NCBI RefSeq assembly: GCF_009832905.1
Contig: NZ_CP047135.1
Span: 3,636,001-3,700,000, forward strand
Length of the DNA stretch: 64,000 bases
Origin: Stenotrophomonas sp. 364
GTDB taxonomy: Bacteria > Pseudomonadota > Gammaproteobacteria > Xanthomonadales > Xanthomonadaceae
Reading direction: 5' to 3'
The notes under the pieces were generated by a model, which was not told where the DNA came from, made no database searches, and was given only the letters and a program-made list of their open reading frames with translations. The translations under genes and the position numbers were made by a program. Positions 36,443 to 45,400 of this stretch are shown one piece after another (the first letter of the stretch is position 1; each line of letters begins with the position of its first letter).

Positions 36443-37111
36443 ATGGCCAGAAAGACCAAAGAAGAGGCGCAGGCCACCCGCGCGGGGATCCTCGACGCGG
36501 CCCAGGCCTGTTTCCATGAATTCGGGGTGGCGGGGACGAGCCTGGCGATGATCGGTGCGCGCGCGGGGTATACGCGCGGGGCGGTGTACTGGCACTTCAA
36601 GAACAAGACGGAGGTGCTGACGGCGATGATCGACCGGGAGCGCATTCCGTTCATCGAGCGGTTGCGGCGGACGACGTCGTCCAGGCGCACGACGCCGGTG
36701 CTGGATCTGCGGTCGGCGTTGCTGGTGTCGTTCCAGGAGCTGGCCGATGACGAGCGGTTGCGCAACATGATGGAGATCATGCTGCGCAACGATCTGTCGG
36801 TGGAGAGCCAGGCGATGCAGGAGCTGCAGTTGGAGGCATCGCGGGAGGAGCTGGCCATTTTCGCGGCAGCCTTCCAGCGCGCGCGCGAGTTGGGGCAGTT
36901 GCGCGAGGGGGTGGATGTGGACACGGTGGCCCGGATCGTGAGCACGAGTCTGACGGGGGTGCTGTACAGCGCGATGCTGGAGCCGGAGCTGTTCGAGATC
37001 AAACGCGACGGCGCGCAGACGCTGGACGCGATTCTGAGTGCGTTCGTGAAGCCAGGTGTGTTCACCCCGGGGGCGGCGCCGACGGCGTTGCCTACTGAGG
37101 ATGAGGTTTGA
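36443..37111 (+). CDS. smeT: TetR-family repressor SmeT
   Basis: A 222-residue regulator with an N-terminal TetR helix-turn-helix (about 10-57: TRAGILDAAQACFHEFG...YTRGAVYWHFKNKTEV) and a C-terminal helical ligand domain. It is divergent from smeDEF and matches SmeT, which represses both its own gene and smeDEF. Loss-of-function changes in SmeT are a known route to efflux overexpression; here the frame is intact with no obvious truncation, so the locus should be repressible. Confidence 0.95.
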   Translation: MARKTKEEAQATRAGILDAAQACFHEFGVAGTSLAMIGARAGYTRGAVYWHFKNKTEVLTAMIDRERIPFIERLRRTTSSRRTTPVLDLRSALLVSFQELADDERLRNMMEIMLRNDLSVESQAMQELQLEASREELAIFAAAFQRARELGQLREGVDVDTVARIVSTSLTGVLYSAMLEPELFEIKRDGAQTLDAILSAFVKPGVFTPGAAPTALPTEDEV

Positions 37112-37146
37112 GGCTTAAGGCTTAAGGCGTAAGGCGTAAGGCCGAA
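37108..37146. repeat. Short tandem repeat after smeT
   Basis: Four to five imperfect units of G(C)TTAAGG/GCGTAAGG follow the smeT stop directly. They form a simple repeat that could vary in length. No function is evident. Confidence 0.6.
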
Positions 37147-37173
37147 GCCGAGCAGATTCCGCTTGTCCAGGGC

Positions 37174-37567
37174 TGGGCGGGGCGGTGTGGATTCACGGGA
37201 CACGCCGTGAATCCATCCCTGGAGGCTCGTGGGCGCCATCCATGGCGCCCAACGGTCCCGCGAACCCACACCGCCCCACCCTCGACAGTGGGCTGGTGGC
37301 CATGGGAAAGCCGCTCTTCATCTGAATCGACTTGCTTCCGCTACGTTGTGTGTGCAGAAGATCCCGGACTGGGTTGAAGAGAAGTTGCTTTAGGCAAACG
37401 TAGGCAAAAGGTAGCTGAAGCTGTCGCCTTTTCTGTGCACGACAGGAATGTGTCGAGGGTGGGGGCGTGGGAGTTTGCGGGACCGTTGGGCGCCATGGAT
37501 GGCGCCCACGAGCCTCCAGGGATGGATTTACGGCGTGTCCCGCAAACTCCCACGCCCCCGCCCAACC
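37174..37567. repeat. Composite palindrome: head-to-head pair of two-level elements
   Basis: The left element (37174-37281) has outer arms matching at 24 of 27 positions (37175-37201 with 37255-37281). The right element (37461-37559) has perfect 23-bp outer arms (37461-37483 with 37537-37559). Both carry the inner hairpin GGGCGCCAT / ATGGCGCCC and the core CACGAGCCTCCA...GGATGGATT(C/T)ACGG, in opposite orientation. The pair is further linked by CCACCCTCGACA (37275-37286) and its complement at 37451-37462, so the whole ~390 bp is one nested inverted repeat. It sits between convergent smeT and hslU; the ~170-base centre holds no gene. 37112-37672 otherwise has only a short repeat and a terminator. 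Confidence 0.88.
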
Positions 37568-37612
37568 AGCGCATGCTTCACATATAACGCTTTTGATCCA
37601 CCTCAATCGAAA

Positions 37613-37645
37613 TAAAAAAAACGGCGACGCTTTCGCGCCGCCGCT
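37613..37645 (-). terminator. Rho-independent terminator of hslVU
   Basis: On the minus strand the stem GGCGGCGC-GAAA-GCGTCGCC is followed by eight T. It lies 28 bases beyond the hslU stop. Confidence 0.85.
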
Positions 37646-37672
37646 TCCCTACCACCCGACTGGTGTGATGCG

Positions 37673-39058
37673 TTACAGGATGTAGCGGCTCAGGTCCGGG
37701 TCCTGCACCAGCTCGCCCAAGTGCGCATCCACGTACGCCTTGTCGATGCTGATGGTCTCGCCGTCGCGGTCCGGGGCCTCATAGCTGAGCGTGTCCAGCA
37801 GGCGCTCCAGCACCGTGTGCAGGCGGCGGGCGCCGATGTTCTCCTGGCGCTCGTTGACCTGGAACGCGATCTCCGCGAGACGGTCCACCGCGTCGTCGGT
37901 GAACTTCATCGACACGCCTTCGGTCTGCAGCAGCGCTTCGTACTGCTTGGTCAGCGCCGCCTTCGGCTCGGTCAGGATGCGCACGAAATCGTTCTTGCTC
38001 AGCGCGCCCAGTTCCACCCGGATCGGGAAACGACCCTGCAACTCCGGAATCAGATCGCTCGGCTTGGCCAGGTGGAACGCGCCGGAGGCAATGAACAGAA
38101 TGTGGTCGGTCTTGATCGTGCCGTACTTGGTCGACACGTTCGAGCCTTCCACCAGCGGCAGCAGGTCGCGCTGCACGCCCTCGCGCGACACATCGCCGCC
38201 GCCCACGTTGTCACCGCGCTTGGCCACCTTGTCGATCTCGTCGATGAACACGATCCCGTGCTGCTCGCAGGCCTCGATCGCCGCGCTGCGGATGTCGTCT
38301 TCGTTGACCAGCTTGCCCGCCTCTTCCTCCACCAGCAGCGGCCGTGCCGCCTTGATGCTCAGCGTGCGCTTCTGCGCCTTCGCCCCGCCCATGCTCGAGA
38401 ACATCTGGCGCAACTGCTGGCCCATTTCCTCCATGCCCGGCGGGGTCATGATGTCCATGCTCACGTTGGCCGACACTTCCAGCTCGATCTCGCGCTCGTC
38501 CAGCTCGCCGTTGCGCAGCATGCGCCGGAACTTGATGCGGGTTTCGTTGTCCTGCGCCGACGGCTCGTTGCGCGCGGCCTCGGCATCGAACCCGATGCCG
38601 GCGCTGCGGCGTGGCAGCAGCGCGTCCAGGATGCGGTCTTCGGCGCGCTCTTCAGCCTGCGTGCGCACGCGCACCTTGGCCTGCTCGCGGTACAGCTTCA
38701 CCGCCGTGTCGGCCAGGTCGCGGATGATCTGCTCCACGTCCTTGCCCACATAGCCGACCTCGGTGAAACGGGTGGCTTCTACCTTGACGAACGGCGCGTT
38801 GGCTAGCGTGGCCAGGCGACGCGCGATCTCGGTCTTGCCGACGCCGGTGGGGCCGATCATCAGGATGTTCTTGGGCATCACTTCATTGCGCAGCTCGACC
38901 GGCAGCTGCATGCGGCGCCAGCGGTTGCGCAGCGCGATGGCCACCGCGCGCTTGGCGTCGTGCTGGCCCACGATGTGCCGGTCCAGTTCCTGCACGATCT
39001 CGCGCGGGGTCATGGTGGCGGAAGAGACTTCGATCTTGTGCGGCATGGGTGTGCTCAC
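37673..39058 (-). CDS. hslU: HslU ATPase of the HslVU protease
   Basis: A 461-residue AAA+ unfoldase that feeds substrates to HslV. Walker A GPTGVGKT is at 69-76, the pore motif GYVGKDVE follows, Walker B is in [14 protein letters not shown], and an I-domain lies between. The C-terminus ends RYIL, the form used to dock into HslV. The first 15 residues may be untranslated if the Met at residue 16 ([11 protein letters not shown]) is used. It is downstream of hslV with three SMAG-type hairpins in the gap. Confidence 0.96.
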   Translation of the reverse strand: MSTPMPHKIEVSSATMTPREIVQELDRHIVGQHDAKRAVAIALRNRWRRMQLPVELRNEVMPKNILMIGPTGVGKTEIARRLATLANAPFVKVEATRFTEVGYVGKDVEQIIRDLADTAVKLYREQAKVRVRTQAEERAEDRILDALLPRRSAGIGFDAEAARNEPSAQDNETRIKFRRMLRNGELDEREIELEVSANVSMDIMTPPGMEEMGQQLRQMFSSMGGAKAQKRTLSIKAARPLLVEEEAGKLVNEDDIRSAAIEACEQHGIVFIDEIDKVAKRGDNVGGGDVSREGVQRDLLPLVEGSNVSTKYGTIKTDHILFIASGAFHLAKPSDLIPELQGRFPIRVELGALSKNDFVRILTEPKAALTKQYEALLQTEGVSMKFTDDAVDRLAEIAFQVNERQENIGARRLHTVLERLLDTLSYEAPDRDGETISIDKAYVDAHLGELVQDPDLSRYIL

Positions 39059-39082
39059 ATGGAAAACGAGGGGGGCAATCGC

Positions 39083-39190
39083 GTAGTGCCGGGCTCTGCC
39101 CGGCAGATGGGGTCACGGTGCCGGGCAGAGCCCGGCGCTACGCCATGTAACGGTGGGAAGGTCATGTTGCCGGGCAGAGCCCGGCACTAC
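39083..39190. repeat. Three SMAG-type palindromes between hslV and hslU
   Basis: One plus copy (39083-39105, GTAGTGCCGGGCTCTGCCCG...) and two minus copies (39119-39141, 39168-39190, ending CTAC). They fill the 135-base gap inside what should be one operon, where hairpins in the mRNA could modulate hslU expression or message stability. Confidence 0.85.
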
Positions 39191-39193
39191 GCG

Positions 39194-39745
39194 TTACAGC
39201 TCTTCCACCACCACGTTGCGATTGGTGTAGATGCAGATGTCGCCGGCGATGTTGATCGACTCGGTGGCGATGGTGCGGGCGTCCAGTTCGGTGTGGGCCA
39301 TCAGCGCGCGGGCGGCCGACAACGCATAGGAACCGCCGGAGCCGATCGCGATGATCCCGTCTTCCGGCTCGATCACATCACCGGTGCCACTGATGATCAG
39401 CGAGGTGTCCTTGTCGGCGACGGCGAGCAGCGCTTCGAGCTTGCCCAGGCGGCGCTCGGTGCGCCAATCCTTGGCCAGTTCCACTGCGGCGCGCTGCAGC
39501 TGGCCGTGCTTTTCCAGCTTGGCCTCGAACAGCTCGAACAGGGTGAAGGCATCGGCGGCGGCACCAGCGAAACCGGCCAGCACCTGGCCCTCGCGACCCA
39601 GACGGCGCACCTTGCGGGCGTTGCCCTTCATCACCGTGTGGCCGAGCGTGACCTGACCATCGCCAGCGACGGCGACATGTCCGTTGCGCCGCACCGAGAT
39701 GATGGTGGTGGCATGAAAAACGTTGGGGTTCTGACTGGGGTCCAT
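39194..39745 (-). CDS. hslV: HslV peptidase of the HslVU protease
   Basis: A 183-residue proteasome-like Ntn hydrolase. The nucleophile is the Thr of [14 protein letters not shown], here at position 13 because of a 12-residue leader [12 protein letters not shown]; xanthomonad HslV proteins have the same leader, so it is presumably removed to expose Thr. The rest ([37 protein letters not shown]) is canonical. It is 91 bases downstream of xerC. Confidence 0.95.
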   Translation of the reverse strand: MDPSQNPNVFHATTIISVRRNGHVAVAGDGQVTLGHTVMKGNARKVRRLGREGQVLAGFAGAAADAFTLFELFEAKLEKHGQLQRAAVELAKDWRTERRLGKLEALLAVADKDTSLIISGTGDVIEPEDGIIAIGSGGSYALSAARALMAHTELDARTIATESINIAGDICIYTNRNVVVEEL

Positions 39746-39836
39746 GGAGCCTCCGGGGTGACAAAGACTGAGGTGGGGTCTATGCCCGACGCTTCAAGCC
39801 GCCCTGCCCTGCGCCCGGATGCCGCAGCGGATCGAT

Positions 39837-40739
39837 TCAGCTTTCGTTGCTGCTCTTGCGCCGTTTCGCGCGCGGGTGCGCGGCGTCGTAGACCTTGGCC
39901 AGGTGCTGGAAATCCAGATGGGTATAGATCTGCGTGGTGGCGATATCGGCATGCCCGAGCAGCTCCTGCACGCCGCGCAGGTCGCCGGAGGACTCCAGGA
40001 TGTGGCTGGCAAAACTGTGCCGCAGCATGTGCGGGTGCACATGCTTGAACAGGCCCTGGCGCTGGGCCAGCTGGCGGATGCGGATCTGGATGGCGCGCGG
40101 GGTGATCGGCCCGCCCTTGCGCCCGGGGAACACCGGCGCGGTCGCCGCACCGCCGCCTTCGGCCCGCCAGCCCTCCAGCGCGGTGCGTGCGTGGGAGCCG
40201 AACGGCACGCGCCGCTCGCGGTTGCCCTTGCCCAGCACGTTGACCAACCCGGTGGCGAAATCCAGGTCCCGCCAGATCAGCGCGCACAGCTCGCTCAGGC
40301 GTAAACCGGAGGAATAGAACAGTTCCAGCAGCGCGCGGTCGCGCAGGCCCAGCGGTCCATCGGTGGGCAGTTCCACCAGCTGCACGGCTTCATCGGCATC
40401 GAGCACCTGCGGCAGCTTGCGTGGCGCCTTCGGAGCCTTGAGCCCCGCGGCGGGGCTGGCCTCGATGCGGCGGTGCTTGAGCAGCCACGCATAGAAACTT
40501 CGGCACGCCGACAGGCGGCGCTGCAGCGACGTGGGCGAAAGCCCACGGCGGTGTTCGGCGGCGATGAACTGGCGCAACTGCTCGCCATCGAGCGACTCGA
40601 TACGGGCGTCGTGATCGTTGGCCCAGCCGGTCAGGGCCTCCAGGTCGCGGCGGTAGGCGTCCAGGGTGTGCACCGACATGCGCCGCTCCACCTCCAGGTG
40701 CGAGAGGAATTCCGCAGCGACCCCCATGCCAGCGCCCAC
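39837..40739 (-). CDS. xerC: Tyrosine recombinase XerC
   Basis: A 300-residue site-specific recombinase resolving chromosome dimers at dif with XerD. The catalytic set is complete: Arg147, Lys171, His237-x-x-Arg240, His263 and Tyr272, with an N-terminal SAM-like DNA-binding domain. It follows DUF484 by seven bases, the usual dapF-DUF484-xerC order. An internal Met at residue 5 is an alternative start. Confidence 0.95.
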   Translation of the reverse strand: MGAGMGVAAEFLSHLEVERRMSVHTLDAYRRDLEALTGWANDHDARIESLDGEQLRQFIAAEHRRGLSPTSLQRRLSACRSFYAWLLKHRRIEASPAAGLKAPKAPRKLPQVLDADEAVQLVELPTDGPLGLRDRALLELFYSSGLRLSELCALIWRDLDFATGLVNVLGKGNRERRVPFGSHARTALEGWRAEGGGAATAPVFPGRKGGPITPRAIQIRIRQLAQRQGLFKHVHPHMLRHSFASHILESSGDLRGVQELLGHADIATTQIYTHLDFQHLAKVYDAAHPRAKRRKSSNES

Positions 40740-40746
40740 GTCGGCG

Positions 40747-41424
40747 TCAGTCGTGGGTGAAGCGGGCCAGACCGACCGCCAGCGCTTCGCCCATCATGCG
40801 CAGGAACAGCGTGCCCATGCCCGGATAGAAGCGGTTGGGGTCGTGGCTGCCCACGGCGATCAGGCCGACACCCGGCAGCGGCAGCAATGCGCTGGACTGG
40901 ACCGTGTCGGCGAGTGCACCGTACAGCACGGTGTTCTTCTCGGCCTGCAGGCGGCCGCAGATCGGCTCGCCGTCCTTGAGGCAATCGCGGAACGACGCCA
41001 GCAGCGGGCTGTCGGCCGGGATGACCTGCAGCCACGGCGCCTGCTCCAGCCCGGCCACCGGCTGCAGCATCACCAGCCGCACCTTGTCGCCGGCGAAGTC
41101 CTCTTCCAGTGACGCGGCCATGGCCCGCAGCGTGTCGGCGGCCGTGGTCTGCTTCATCAGCGCCAGGGTCAGCTGGTGGGTGCGGACGGCCAGGCGCTCG
41201 TTGACCTGCGCGTTGGCGGCCAGGTCAGCCAGCCGTCGCGACAGCTCGCGGTTCTTGTCGCGCAGCACGTCCAGCTGGTAGCTGGCCAGCGATGCGGTCG
41301 GGCCGTCATCGCGCGGCACCACCATCGTGAGCGCCAGGTCCGGGAACTGCTTGAGGAACGCCGGGTGCCGCCGCAGCCAGGCGGCGACCTCGTGCGCACC
41401 GATCTTCTCGACCGTCTCGTTCAT
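40747..41424 (-). CDS. DUF484 (GAF-like) protein
   Basis: A 225-residue cytosolic protein of the YigA/DUF484 family: [22 protein letters not shown] at the start, a central helix, then a GAF-like domain ending [22 protein letters not shown]. Function is unknown; it is conserved between dapF and xerC. The start at 41424 overlaps the dapF stop (ATGA); an ATG three codons upstream exists. Confidence 0.88.
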   Translation of the reverse strand: MNETVEKIGAHEVAAWLRRHPAFLKQFPDLALTMVVPRDDGPTASLASYQLDVLRDKNRELSRRLADLAANAQVNERLAVRTHQLTLALMKQTTAADTLRAMAASLEEDFAGDKVRLVMLQPVAGLEQAPWLQVIPADSPLLASFRDCLKDGEPICGRLQAEKNTVLYGALADTVQSSALLPLPGVGLIAVGSHDPNRFYPGMGTLFLRMMGEALAVGLARFTHD

Positions 41425-42272
41425 GCGTGCCACTCCCCTTCAAAGACGAAGGCTGCCGGGCCGGACATCACCACCTGGGCGTCGTCGGCCGGCCAGCGCA
41501 GGCGCAGCTCGCCGCCGGGCAGCGACAGCGTGGCGTCGCGCTCCAGCCGGCCACGCTGCATCATCACCACCGCCGCCGCGCACGCGCCGCTGCCGCAGGC
41601 CAGGGTTTCGCCCACGCCGCGTTCGTACACGCGCAGGCGCGCATGGCGGGGATCGACGACCTGCACGAAGCCGACATTCACCGACTGCGGGAAGGTGGCG
41701 TGCTGCTGCAGCAGGTTGCCCAGGCGCTCGACGGGGGCGGCATCGATCAGGCCCACTTCGATCACCGCATGCGGGTTGCCCATCGACACCGCGCCGAAGC
41801 GCACCGTGTCGCCCTGCAACGGCAGCAGGTATTCATCGCGCGCGCGGGCAAAGCCCAGCAGCGGCACCTGCGCCGGCTCGAAGCGCGGCACGCCCATCGC
41901 CACCGCGTACTGGTCGTTGCCCAGGCGTTCGATGGTGTGGGTGGCCAGCGGGCTGTCGATGGCGAAGCGGTCGCCGTCGGCTGCGCCATCGCGCACCAGC
42001 CAGGCGGCCACGCAGCGGGCGCCGTTACCGCACTGCTCGGACTGCGAGCCGTCGGCGTTCCAGATGCGGTAGGACGCCACCGAGCCTTCCGCACGCGGAG
42101 GTTCGATGGTGAGGATCTGGTCGCAACCCACGCCGGTGTGGCGGTCGGCCAGGCGCGCGGCCAGGGCCGGGGTGGGCGCGGGTGTACCGTCACGCAGGTC
42201 CAGGACGACGAAATCATTGCCGGCGCCGTGCATCTTGCTGAAGCGCAGCGCCGGGGAGGCGGCCTTAGTCAT
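41421..42272 (-). CDS. dapF: Diaminopimelate epimerase
   Basis: A 283-residue PLP-independent epimerase converting LL- to meso-diaminopimelate for lysine and peptidoglycan. Both catalytic cysteines are present: Cys81 ([10 protein letters not shown]) and Cys226 (LACGSGACA), with the N-terminal [11 protein letters not shown] signature. It overlaps lptM by eight bases and DUF484 by four, indicating one operon. Confidence 0.97.
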   Translation of the reverse strand: MTKAASPALRFSKMHGAGNDFVVLDLRDGTPAPTPALAARLADRHTGVGCDQILTIEPPRAEGSVASYRIWNADGSQSEQCGNGARCVAAWLVRDGAADGDRFAIDSPLATHTIERLGNDQYAVAMGVPRFEPAQVPLLGFARARDEYLLPLQGDTVRFGAVSMGNPHAVIEVGLIDAAPVERLGNLLQQHATFPQSVNVGFVQVVDPRHARLRVYERGVGETLACGSGACAAAVVMMQRGRLERDATLSLPGGELRLRWPADDAQVVMSGPAAFVFEGEWHA

Positions 42273-42504
42273 TACCGTCTTCGGACTTCAGCGGCGCGTC
42301 GACCGGATCGGGGACCACCGGCGGGTTCTCGGTGTCATCCACGGCAGCCGGCGTGGTCTCATCGACAGCCGGCTCGGCGATTTCTTCGACCGGCACCGGC
42401 TTCTGCGGCAGCACCAGCGGGCCTTTGTTGCCGCAGGCGGCAAGGAGAAGCAGCGAGGCCGCTGCCAACGGAATCAGGATTCGGTTGCGATGGGGGATGC
42501 TCAT
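42265..42504 (-). CDS. lptM: LptM/YifL-type small lipoprotein
   Basis: A 79-residue lipoprotein with the diagnostic lipobox context [13 protein letters not shown]. In E. coli LptM (YifL) binds and helps the LptD-LptE translocon mature, and it lies directly upstream of dapF as here. The tail after the motif is acidic and Pro/Val-rich, longer than the core requires. Confidence 0.85.
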   Translation of the reverse strand: MSIPHRNRILIPLAAASLLLLAACGNKGPLVLPQKPVPVEEIAEPAVDETTPAAVDDTENPPVVPDPVDAPLKSEDGND

Positions 42505-42612
42505 GGCCCGAGTATAGCCGTGGGCTCTTTGACCGAGGGTATCGATTCGATGAACACGGCCATGGGGGTGCCGGCTGCGGGTCGGCTGACCACGATGCCA
42601 GGGGTATGCGAT

Positions 42613-42683
42613 TGCCGGCCAGCGGCCGGCAGCCCGTGCGTCCTTCAGTGCATGCGTGGATGCCGGCCAGCGGCCGGCACTAC
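42613..42683 (-). repeat. Two SMAG-type palindromes
   Basis: A headless GCCGGCC-AGC-GGCCGGC hairpin (42613-42632) and a complete minus-orientation copy (42661-42683). The GTAG of the latter (42683-42680) supplies the TAG stop codon of the DUF454 gene. Confidence 0.85.
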
Positions 42684-43099
42684 CGGGGTGGCAGGGGACG
42701 GCTCCACAGCCAGATCGCCACCGCCGCCATGCTGCCGATGGAGAACCACTTCACCCACGCGATCGGCACGCACCAGAGCATGATGCCGGCGCAGACCGCC
42801 ATGGTCAGGGTGGCCATCCACTTGGCGTAGCGGCTGACCGCGCCGTGGGCCTGCCAGTTGCGGATGGAGGGGCCAAAACGCGGATGCTGCAGCAGCCAGG
42901 TGTGCAGGCGCTCCGAGCCGCGCGAGGCGGCCCAGGCCGAGATCAGGATGAACACGGTGGTGGGCAGGCCCGGCACGAAGATGCCGACGATGCCGGTGGC
43001 CAGGCTGGCATAGGCCAGCAGCCACCATGCCCAGCGGAACCGCACCGGCGGCCGCGTGGCGGGGGCATCGGCAACGTCGGGGCGTTCGGGCACGGTCAT
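42680..43099 (-). CDS. DUF454 (YbaN) inner-membrane protein
   Basis: A 139-residue protein with three or four membrane segments and the DUF454 signature GIVGIFVPGLPTTVFILISAW followed by SERLHTWLLQHPRFG. The function is unknown. It ends in a SMAG repeat that provides its stop codon. Confidence 0.9.
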   Translation of the reverse strand: MTVPERPDVADAPATRPPVRFRWAWWLLAYASLATGIVGIFVPGLPTTVFILISAWAASRGSERLHTWLLQHPRFGPSIRNWQAHGAVSRYAKWMATLTMAVCAGIMLWCVPIAWVKWFSIGSMAAVAIWLWSRPLPPR

Positions 43100-43169
43100 G
43101 TGCCCAGCATAGCGAGGCCGGACGACGACCGCGATGGTCGCCGTCCGGCGTGCGGGTTGCGGGCCGGTG

Positions 43170-45287
43170 TTACGGGGCGGCGGTCACGCCCAGCTGGTCA
43201 AGCACGAACGCATACGATTCGGCCAGCTCGTGGTAGCGCTGGAACCGCCCGGACTTGCCGCCGTGCCCGGCCTCCATGTTGGTGCGGAACACGATCGGAT
43301 GGGTACCGGTGTTGTCATCGCGCAGCTTGGCCACCCACTTGGCCGGCTCCCAGTACTGCACCTGCGAATCCCACAGCCCGGTACCGACGAACAGCGCCGG
43401 GTAGGCCTGCTTCTTGACGTTGTCGTAGGGCGAGTAGCCGAGCATGTAATCGTAGTAGGCGCGCTGCTCCGGGTTGCCCCACTCGTCGTACTCGTTGGTG
43501 GTCAGCGGAATGCTGGCGTCGAGCATGGTGGTGACCACGTCCACGAACGGCACCTGCGCCACCATCACCCGGTAGTCCTGCGGGGCCTGGTTGGCCACCG
43601 CGCCCATCAACAGGCCGCCGGCGCTGCCGCCGGACGCGGCCACGCGGTCCTTGGACGCATACCCCAGCCGCACCAGTTCGCGGGTGACGTCGACGAAGTC
43701 GTTGAAGGTGTTCTGCTTCTTCAGCAGCTTGCCGTCCTCGTACCACGCACGGCCCATTTCCTCGCCGCCGCGGATGTGCGCGATGGCATAGACAACGCCG
43801 CGGTCGAGCAGGCTCACCACGGTCTGGTTGAAACCGGGGTCCATCGACATGCCGTAGCTGCCGTAGGCGTACTGGTACAACGCCGCGGTGCCGTCCTTCT
43901 TGAAGCCGTTGCGGTACACCAGCGACACCGGCACCCTGGCGCCGTCACGCGCGGTCACCCAGACCCGCTCGGTGGTGTACTTGGCCGGGTCGTAGCCGAG
44001 CACCGGCTGCTGCTTGAGCTGGCGGCGCTCACCGGTGACGGTGTTGAGCTCGTAGGTGGTGGTCGGGGTGGTCAGCGAGTTGTAGGCATAGCGCAGCCAC
44101 GGGCTGTCCGGCTCGGGGTTGGCGGCCAGGCCCATGGAGTAGGCCGGCTCGTCGGCCTTGACGTAGTCCTGGCGGCCATCGGGGTACAGCAGGCGGATAC
44201 GTTCCAGGCCATTGGAACGCTCGGCGATCGCACTGAAGCCGTCGAAAAGCTCGAACCCTTCCACCAGCACCGCATCGTCGTGCGCCACCCAGTCGGTCCA
44301 CTGCGAGCGCGCGGTGGCATCGGTGGGCGCGGTGACGATCTTGAAGTTCTTCGCGCCCGCATCGTTGGTGCGGATCACCCAGCGGCCGTTGAAGTGGTCG
44401 GCGTCGTATTCCACATCGCGCGCACGCGGCGCCAGCAGGGTGAATGCCTGCGGATTGGCGGCCGGGGCGTAGCGGGTTTCCGAGCTGACCGTGCTGTGCA
44501 GTTCGATGGTGAGGAACTTGTCGTCGCGGGTGCGGCCGACGCCCATGTAGAAGCTGTCGTCCTTCTCTTCGTACACCAGCACGTCGCTGCTGGCCGGGGT
44601 GCCCAGCACGTGCTTCTTCACCCGCACGGTGAGCAGGGTGTCCGGATCGTTCTCGACGTAGAACAGCGTGCGGTTGTCGTCGGCCCAGACCACGTTGGGC
44701 GACACGTTCTCGATGCGGTCCGGCAGCACCTGGCCGGTCCGCAGGTCCTTGAAGCGGATCACGTACTGGCGGCGGCCGACATCGTCTTCGGCCCAGGCCA
44801 GCAGATGGTTGTCCTGGCTGACGTCGGCATCGCCGACATCGAAGAAGTTCTTGCCTTCGGCCATCACGTTGATGTCCAGCAGGATCTCTTCGGGCGCGTC
44901 CATGCTGCCCTTGCGGCGCGCCTGGATCGGGTAATCCTTGCCGGTTTCGTAGCGGGTGTAATACCAGTAGCCGCGATCACGCGCGGGCACGCTGGCGTCG
45001 TCCTGCTTGATGCGGGCGACGATTTCCTTGTACAGGGTGTCCTCGAGCGGCTTGAGCGGGGCCATCACCTGGTCGGTGTAGGCGTTTTCCGCATTCAGGT
45101 AGGCCAGCATCTTCGGATTTTCGCGCTTGTCGTCGCGCAGCCAGTAGTAGTCGTCGGTGCGGGTCGCACCGAACGGCGCCTTGACCGTGTGCGGCTGCTT
45201 CTCGGCGTCGGGCGGGGTGAGCGCGGGGGCGGCATGCACGTTGGAGGTCATCAGGCTGGCAACCAGTAAACAAAGGGCGGGTTTCAC
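43170..45287 (-). CDS. Exported oligopeptidase B-type S9 peptidase
   Basis: A 705-residue prolyl oligopeptidase-family enzyme with a beta-propeller (about 90-440) and an alpha/beta-hydrolase domain carrying Ser555 (GGSAGG), Asp640 and His675 (AGHGG). The pattern (RGGEEMGRAWYEDGKLLKKQNTF) is that of oligopeptidase B, which cuts after Arg/Lys. AAAGGAG seven bases before a GTG at 45287 marks the start; it yields a signal peptide MKPALCLLVASLMTSNVHA, so the enzyme is periplasmic, unlike cytosolic E. coli PtrB. The longer open frame upstream runs into the divergent aminotransferase promoter. Confidence 0.9.
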   Translation of the reverse strand: MKPALCLLVASLMTSNVHAAPALTPPDAEKQPHTVKAPFGATRTDDYYWLRDDKRENPKMLAYLNAENAYTDQVMAPLKPLEDTLYKEIVARIKQDDASVPARDRGYWYYTRYETGKDYPIQARRKGSMDAPEEILLDINVMAEGKNFFDVGDADVSQDNHLLAWAEDDVGRRQYVIRFKDLRTGQVLPDRIENVSPNVVWADDNRTLFYVENDPDTLLTVRVKKHVLGTPASSDVLVYEEKDDSFYMGVGRTRDDKFLTIELHSTVSSETRYAPAANPQAFTLLAPRARDVEYDADHFNGRWVIRTNDAGAKNFKIVTAPTDATARSQWTDWVAHDDAVLVEGFELFDGFSAIAERSNGLERIRLLYPDGRQDYVKADEPAYSMGLAANPEPDSPWLRYAYNSLTTPTTTYELNTVTGERRQLKQQPVLGYDPAKYTTERVWVTARDGARVPVSLVYRNGFKKDGTAALYQYAYGSYGMSMDPGFNQTVVSLLDRGVVYAIAHIRGGEEMGRAWYEDGKLLKKQNTFNDFVDVTRELVRLGYASKDRVAASGGSAGGLLMGAVANQAPQDYRVMVAQVPFVDVVTTMLDASIPLTTNEYDEWGNPEQRAYYDYMLGYSPYDNVKKQAYPALFVGTGLWDSQVQYWEPAKWVAKLRDDNTGTHPIVFRTNMEAGHGGKSGRFQRYHELAESYAFVLDQLGVTAAP

Positions 45288-45400
45288 GAGATAAGGCTCC
45301 TTTCGGGGGAATGCAATGGCGTCCATGGTCGGCCCCAGTCTGGGCGGGCGTTGGGGCAGCGGCAAGCCTGCCGATGGTCACTGCACCTATCATCGGCAGC

